A stretch of 10,218 nucleotides of DNA, taken from CALHVX01 sp038757945 (GTDB taxonomy: Bacteria; Pseudomonadota; Gammaproteobacteria; Pseudomonadales; Azotimanducaceae). Each line of letters begins with the position of its first letter. Position 1 is the stretch's first letter. The notes below the pieces were generated by a model that saw only the letters and a program-made list of their open reading frames with translations, made no database searches and was not told the origin of the DNA. The DNA lies in NCBI GenBank assembly GCA_038757945.1, contig JBCDGJ010000180.1:1-10218 (forward strand), written 5' to 3'. The position numbers were made by a program, and so were the translations under genes. Positions 7,090-10,218 of this stretch are shown here, in pieces.

Positions 7090-7805
7090 ACGGCAACGAC
7101 CGCTCCGTAACTGAACAGGCACCGCTGCGGCAACCAGCCAGCGGCCGCACCCTGCTGCACAGCATTGCGGGGGTACTCATGGCCAGCCTCCTCAGCGGCT
7201 GCGTCACCGCAACAGTCCAGGCGGTACGGGAGGCCGATACCGGCGTGACTGCCGGTGAATCCGTCGTCGTGCTGAGCCGCCGCTCAAGGCCGAATACGAA
7301 CGAGACCGAGTTCAATTTCGTCAACTGCATCAGCCGCAAGGTGAACGGCGGTAGCAATGCGATTCCGGTCATCGACGAGCAGAATTTCCGCGATGCCCTG
7401 TTTCCCTGGTTCGAACCCCGAACGGCGCCGGGCAAAGCCACCGATCTGCCTGAAATGCTGTCGCAACCGATTCTTGCGGACCGGCTGAACGAGATCGGGC
7501 TGCGCTACCTGATCTGGGTTGAAGGTTCGACGCAGCGAATCGACCAGGGTGGTTCGCTGTCGTGCAGCGTGACGCCGGGGGGCGCCGGCTGCTTCGGCTT
7601 TCTCACCTGGGAAAACGATTCGAAGTACGAAGCGTCCATCTGGGATGTCCGCACCGGGCGCCAGGCTGGGCGGGTCAGCTCGGACGCCAACGGCACCAGC
7701 TACATGCCGGCAGTGGTTGTGCCGATTCCGATGATCGCGAGGGTCCAGCAATCCGCCTGCAACAGCCTCGGCACGCAGCTCAAGACCTTTCTACGCTCCG
7801 GCTGA
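7086..7805 (+). CDS. Predicted outer-membrane lipoprotein with four mature cysteines, unknown family (lipoprotein 2)
   Basis: A 239-residue protein whose ATG 7086 overlaps the stop of lipoprotein 1 by 4 nt (ATGA). The signal has a hydrophobic core at ~24-36 and a lipobox LSG-C39 followed by Val, predicting outer-membrane sorting. The mature part has a strand SVVVLSRR near 59-66, F-V-N-C81-I, an aromatic FPWFEP motif, R-Y-L-I-W-V-E-G, a C160/C169 pair flanking a Gly-rich turn, an S-I-W-D-V-R-T-G-R segment and a final helix with C225. Four cysteines beyond the lipid-modified one would allow two periplasmic disulfides. The beta-alpha-beta pattern with a terminal C-x3-L-x3-L helix loosely recalls CsgG/TolB-N-like lipoprotein folds, but I assign no family. 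It is the last gene of the operon; a hairpin follows its stop. Confidence 0.87.
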   Translation: MNGNDRSVTEQAPLRQPASGRTLLHSIAGVLMASLLSGCVTATVQAVREADTGVTAGESVVVLSRRSRPNTNETEFNFVNCISRKVNGGSNAIPVIDEQNFRDALFPWFEPRTAPGKATDLPEMLSQPILADRLNEIGLRYLIWVEGSTQRIDQGGSLSCSVTPGGAGCFGFLTWENDSKYEASIWDVRTGRQAGRVSSDANGTSYMPAVVVPIPMIARVQQSACNSLGTQLKTFLRSG

Positions 7806-7825
7806 GGCGGCGCAAAGCGCCGTTT
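7805..7825 (+). terminator. Rho-independent-like terminator of the envelope operon
   Basis: A perfect 6-bp GC stem, CGGCGC (7808-7813) and GCGCCG (7817-7822), closes an AAA loop. Two G-U pairs and one A-U pair can extend it at the base, and TTT (7823-7825) follows. It starts at the stop codon of lipoprotein 2. The T run is short, so termination may be only partial. On the minus strand no T run follows the stem, so it would not serve the convergent methyltransferase gene well. Confidence 0.5.
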
Positions 7826-7829
7826 CCGA

Positions 7830-8555
7830 TCAACGCCGGGCAGTGAAGACGGCGATATCAGCCTGATGGTAGTCCGGGTCCATCGCATACCAGTCATGCA
7901 CCTCGACATCGACACTTTTTGAAAGTTTCTTGCACATCTTAGTGAAGGTCGGACGGCCGGGATCGGCCACGATGACCCGCTTGACGCCGGCGTCCAGGGC
8001 CCGCTCGATCATCACCCCAAGCTGTTTGACCAGCTTGTCCCAGAAGCAGATGTCCGAGCCGATCACCGTATCGAACCGCGCCAGCTCTTTTGCTTTGAGA
8101 TCCTGAAAGCCGCCCACCCGGTGTTCGACCTGCACCCCGTTGAGCTCACATACGAAGTCCAGGAACGGAAAGACTTCCGGATCGATATCGAGCCCGGTGA
8201 CGCGGCTGTTGAAAGTCCTGGCGCAGAACACCGCAGCCGGACCCCAGCCGCAGCCGACCTCGAGGATCCGAGCACGCTTGCCCGGTGGGTTGAACAGCAG
8301 GAAGTCCATGAGCGCGTAGCTCGATTCCCAAGTCTTGGTGCCATGTGCACTGGGCTCGTGCTTGCGCCTCAGGCGACGGATTGTCCGATGCTTGTTCTTC
8401 GGCAGCAGGATGCCAAAGGCATCCTCCAGGTTTTCCTCTTCATGTTCGATGACGGCTGGCATGCTGAAAGTAAAGTCCTTATTCCCGTTTGCGCCACCAC
8501 CGCGGCCCGGTGCGCTGGCTTGCGCGATGGTAATGAAGTTGGCCAATCCTGACAC
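7830..8555 (-). CDS. Class I SAM-dependent methyltransferase, protein-lysine methyltransferase-like
   Basis: This minus-strand gene runs up to 241 residues. Its stop is 24 nt from that of lipoprotein 2, in convergent orientation. Numbered from the GTG at 8555, the Rossmann fold shows motif I ILEVGCGWG (97-105), an acidic ribose-binding loop LDIDPE (122-127), FDTVIGSDICFWDKL (161-175) and VIVADPGRPTF (194-204). HGTKTWESSYALMDFL (71-86) ahead of motif I and the D-I-C-F-W segment resemble the Methyltransf_16/METTL group, which methylates lysines in proteins, for example METTL20 on ETF-beta. The substrate here is unknown. The start is unsettled: GTG 8555, TTG 8546 (AGGG 8 nt upstream) and ATG 8462 (Met32) are possible, and the Gly-rich first 30 residues could be untranslated. 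The gene is divergent from sufB, and the IscR-type site ends 6 bp before the longest start, so Fe-S-responsive control is possible but unproven. Confidence 0.85.
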   Translation of the reverse strand: MSGLANFITIAQASAPGRGGGANGNKDFTFSMPAVIEHEEENLEDAFGILLPKNKHRTIRRLRRKHEPSAHGTKTWESSYALMDFLLFNPPGKRARILEVGCGWGPAAVFCARTFNSRVTGLDIDPEVFPFLDFVCELNGVQVEHRVGGFQDLKAKELARFDTVIGSDICFWDKLVKQLGVMIERALDAGVKRVIVADPGRPTFTKMCKKLSKSVDVEVHDWYAMDPDYHQADIAVFTARR

Positions 8556-8560
8556 CCTGA

Positions 8561-8585
8561 ATACCCGACTGATTTGGTCTGGTAT
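8561..8585 (+). promoter_or_regulatory. IscR type 1 operator upstream of sufB
   Basis: These 25 bases form an imperfect palindrome with outer halves ATACCCGACT (8561-8570) and GGTCTGGTAT (8576-8585). Compared with the E. coli type 1 IscR consensus (left half ATASYYGACT, centre RWWWY, right half AGTCRRSTAT), 23 of 25 positions agree; the mismatches are 8576 (G for A) and 8580 (T for R). [2Fe-2S]-IscR binds such sites and usually represses when clusters are sufficient. The right arm overlaps where a -35 element for the -10 at 8602 would lie, consistent with repression of sufB. The iscR gene itself is not in the window. Confidence 0.85.
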
Positions 8586-8607
8586 TCACACCCCGCAGGC
8601 GTAAAAT
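8579..8607 (+). promoter_or_regulatory. Putative sigma70 promoter of the suf operon
   Basis: TAAAAT at 8602-8607 matches the -10 consensus TATAAT at five of six positions. The hexamer 17 nt upstream, CTGGTA (8579-8584), matches TTGACA at only three of six positions and lies in the right arm of the IscR-type operator. A start site near 8613-8615 would leave a leader of about 24 nt before the GTG at 8638. The weak -35 and operator overlap fit a regulated promoter. Assignment is by inspection only. Confidence 0.5.
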
Positions 8608-8623
8608 ACCGCTGACAGTCATT

Positions 8624-8633
8624 GAGGACGGAG
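8624..8633 (+). promoter_or_regulatory. Ribosome binding site supporting the GTG start of sufB
   Basis: GAGGA at 8624-8628 lies 9 nt before GTG 8638, with a second purine-rich GGAG at 8630-8633. This supports the GTG start, which gives the usual SufB length; there is no in-frame ATG nearby. Confidence 0.7.
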
Positions 8634-8637
8634 CACC

Positions 8638-10140
8638 GTGACTACGGAAACAGCCCAGGCAGCGCGCGGCAGCGAGCAGGATGCGGAACTCGAGCAGCTC
8701 GTCAATCGCGAGTACGAGGCCGGGTTCGTTACGCAGGTCGATTCCGAGACCCTGCCCCCCGGCCTCGATGAGTCTGTCGTCCGGGAGATCTCGGCCCGCA
8801 AGGGGGAGCCTGCCTGGCTGACCGAATGGCGGCTCGATGCTTTCGAGCGCTGGCAGGCCATGGCGCCGCCCGCCTGGGCGCACGTCGACTTCCCGGAAGT
8901 CGACTTTCAGGCCATCTCCTACTACTCCGCACCGAAGAGCCAGGCCGATGGTCCCAAATCCCTCGACGAGGTCGATCCGGAGCTGCTGGCCACCTACGAC
9001 AAGCTCGGCATACCGCTCCATGAGCAGGAGATGCTGGCCGGCGTCGTTAATCCCGATCGCCCGAACGTCGCCGTCGACGCCGTCTTCGACAGCGTATCGA
9101 TCGCGACGACCTTCAAGGAGAAGCTGGCCGAAGCCGGCGTGGTGTTCTGCCCGATCTCCGAGGCCGTACATACGCACCCGGAGCTGATACAGCGGTTCCT
9201 CGGCAGCGTGGTACCGAAAAGCGATAACTTCTACGCCGCCCTGAACTCTGCGGTCTTCAGTGACGGCTCGTTCGTCTACATCCCCGAAGGGGTGCGCTGC
9301 CCGATGGAGCTGTCCACTTACTTTCGCATCAACGCACAGAACACGGGCCAGTTCGAACGTACGCTGATCGTCGCCGAAGCCGGTTCCTACGTGAGCTACC
9401 TGGAAGGCTGCACCGCACCGATGCGCGATGAGAACCAGCTGCACGCCGCCGTGGTGGAGCTGGTTGCGCACGAGGACGCTGAAATCAAGTACTCAACGGT
9501 CCAGAACTGGTATCCGGGCGATGCCGAAGGGCGCGGTGGCATCTACAACTTCGTGACCAAGCGCGGACTCTGCAAGGGGGATCGGGCCAAGATCAGCTGG
9601 ACCCAGGTCGAAACCGGATCTGCGATCACCTGGAAGTACCCGAGCGTCGTGCTCCGCGGCAATGAAAGCGTCGGCGAGTTCTACTCCGTGGCGTTGACCA
9701 ACAACCGCCAGCAGGCCGATACCGGTACAAAGATGATTCACCTTGGGCGCAATACCAAGAGCACCATCATTTCCAAGGGCATCAGCGCTGGACGCAGCGA
9801 GAACAGCTATCGCGGCCTGGTGCGCGTCAGCCCGACCGCGGCCGGGGCGCGGAACTACACGCAGTGCGATTCTCTGCTGATCGGCGACAGCAGCGGCGCG
9901 CATACCTTTCCCTACATCGAGTCGAAGACCAGCAGCGCAACCGTCGAGCACGAAGCTACGACGTCCAAGGTCAGCGATGATCAGCTGTTCGCCTGCCGGG
10001 CTCGCGGTATTGATCCGGAAAAGGCAGTGAGCATGATCGTCAACGGGTTCTGCAAGGAAGTCTTTCGGGAGCTGCCAATGGAATTCGCTGTCGAAGCCGG
10101 AAAACTGCTGGAAGTCAGCCTTGAAGGAGCCGTCGGATGA
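8638..10140 (+). CDS. sufB: Fe-S cluster scaffold subunit SufB
   Basis: A 500-residue protein, close to E. coli SufB (495). It is the cytoplasmic scaffold of the SufBC2D complex, on which [Fe-S] clusters are built from sulfide delivered by the SufS cysteine desulfurase, often through SufE or SufU. The conserved C-terminal beta-helix region is intact: EGC258TAPMRDENQLHAAVVEL (E. coli Cys254, sulfur acceptor), STVQNWYPGD, KISWTQVETGSAITWKYPS, NYTQC410DSLLIGD (E. coli Cys405) and VEHE439ATTSKVSDDQL (E. coli Glu434). The constant offset of 4-5 residues from E. coli numbering confirms the alignment. Translation starts at GTG 8638 with a good ribosome binding site, and the stop overlaps sufC by 4 nt (ATGA). 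The gene opens the suf operon directly, without an iscR/sufR-type regulator gene before it; an IscR-type operator upstream suggests control by a regulator encoded elsewhere. Confidence 0.98.
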   Translation: MTTETAQAARGSEQDAELEQLVNREYEAGFVTQVDSETLPPGLDESVVREISARKGEPAWLTEWRLDAFERWQAMAPPAWAHVDFPEVDFQAISYYSAPKSQADGPKSLDEVDPELLATYDKLGIPLHEQEMLAGVVNPDRPNVAVDAVFDSVSIATTFKEKLAEAGVVFCPISEAVHTHPELIQRFLGSVVPKSDNFYAALNSAVFSDGSFVYIPEGVRCPMELSTYFRINAQNTGQFERTLIVAEAGSYVSYLEGCTAPMRDENQLHAAVVELVAHEDAEIKYSTVQNWYPGDAEGRGGIYNFVTKRGLCKGDRAKISWTQVETGSAITWKYPSVVLRGNESVGEFYSVALTNNRQQADTGTKMIHLGRNTKSTIISKGISAGRSENSYRGLVRVSPTAAGARNYTQCDSLLIGDSSGAHTFPYIESKTSSATVEHEATTSKVSDDQLFACRARGIDPEKAVSMIVNGFCKEVFRELPMEFAVEAGKLLEVSLEGAVG

Positions 10141-10218
10141 GTGAACTGCTGAAGGTCGATGCACTGCACGCAACCGTCGCCGGCGAAGAGATCCTCAAAG
10201 GGTTGTCCCTAACGATCA
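10137..10218 (+). CDS. sufC: Suf ABC-type ATPase SufC (3' partial)
   Basis: ATG 10137 overlaps the sufB stop (ATGA), so the two are translationally coupled. Only 27 residues are visible, with LLKVDALHATVAGEEILKG matching the first strands of SufC, the ABC-family ATPase that drives conformational change in SufBC2D during cluster assembly. The Walker A motif would lie just beyond the right edge. The assignment rests on this short match plus the invariant sufB-sufC order. Confidence 0.93.
   Translation, partial: MSELLKVDALHATVAGEEILKGLSLTI

Noticed and set aside
2072..7805. Divergent Tol-Pal or Ton system
   Set aside because: No TolR/ExbD periplasmic domain, TolA, TolB, Pal peptidoglycan-binding domain or TonB is present; the B-like subunits carry VWA heads instead.
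8574..8607. TTGGTC at 8574-8579 as the -35 of the sufB promoter
   Set aside because: Its distance to the -10 at 8602 is 22 nt, too long for a sigma70 promoter, and it is part of the operator palindrome.
8479..9471. Minus-strand open frame of 330 codons opposite sufB
   Set aside because: Shadow of sufB, which has unmistakable family motifs; the frame also runs across the divergent promoter region.
1..10218. CRISPR arrays, tRNA or rRNA genes, insertion sequences, attachment sites
   Set aside because: No regularly spaced repeats, cloverleaf-forming segments, transposase motifs or terminal inverted repeats were seen; nearly all of the window is coding.

Overview
The window is GC-rich, densely coding DNA that reads as a gammaproteobacterial chromosome segment. 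This assignment is an inference from the Suf gene order, an IscR-type operator upstream of sufB, Lol-type lipoproteins and Gram-negative envelope genes. There are no tRNA or rRNA genes, insertion sequences, CRISPR arrays or obvious foreign islands.

Left three quarters (1-7805, + strand): one tightly packed run of eight genes, joined by overlaps or gaps of at most 10 nt, so very probably one operon. Its promoter lies left of the window. In order: (1) a protein with four PEGA-like repeats and a formylglycine-generating-enzyme (FGE/SUMF1) fold domain that has lost both catalytic cysteines, cut by the left edge; (2) a small acidic exported protein; (3) a four-helix MotA/TolQ/ExbB-family proton-channel subunit; (4) a cytoplasmic protein with a divergent Hsp70/actin-like fold and degraded nucleotide motifs; (5, 6) two paralogous single-pass proteins, each with a MotB/ExbD-like transmembrane segment carrying a conserved Asp, then a coiled coil, then a von Willebrand A (VWA) domain; (7, 8) two lipoproteins predicted for the outer membrane. 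A hairpin with a short T run follows.

My reading is that genes 3, 5 and 6 form an ion-driven A5B2-type stator whose B subunits carry VWA domains instead of an OmpA peptidoglycan-binding domain, possibly as a heterodimer. Gene 4 would be a cytoplasmic adaptor, and genes 1, 2, 7 and 8 periplasmic or outer-membrane partners. I do not recognise it as a named, characterised system. It is the best candidate here for something undescribed.

Right part (7830-10218): a convergent minus-strand gene for a class I SAM-dependent methyltransferase, resembling the lysine methyltransferase (METTL/Methyltransf_16) group. An 82-nt divergent intergenic region follows, with a near-perfect IscR type 1 operator and a -10 box. 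Then come sufB, complete and with all key residues, and the start of sufC, overlapping by 4 nt and cut by the right edge. This is the front of a Suf Fe-S cluster assembly operon, apparently under Fe-S/iron control.
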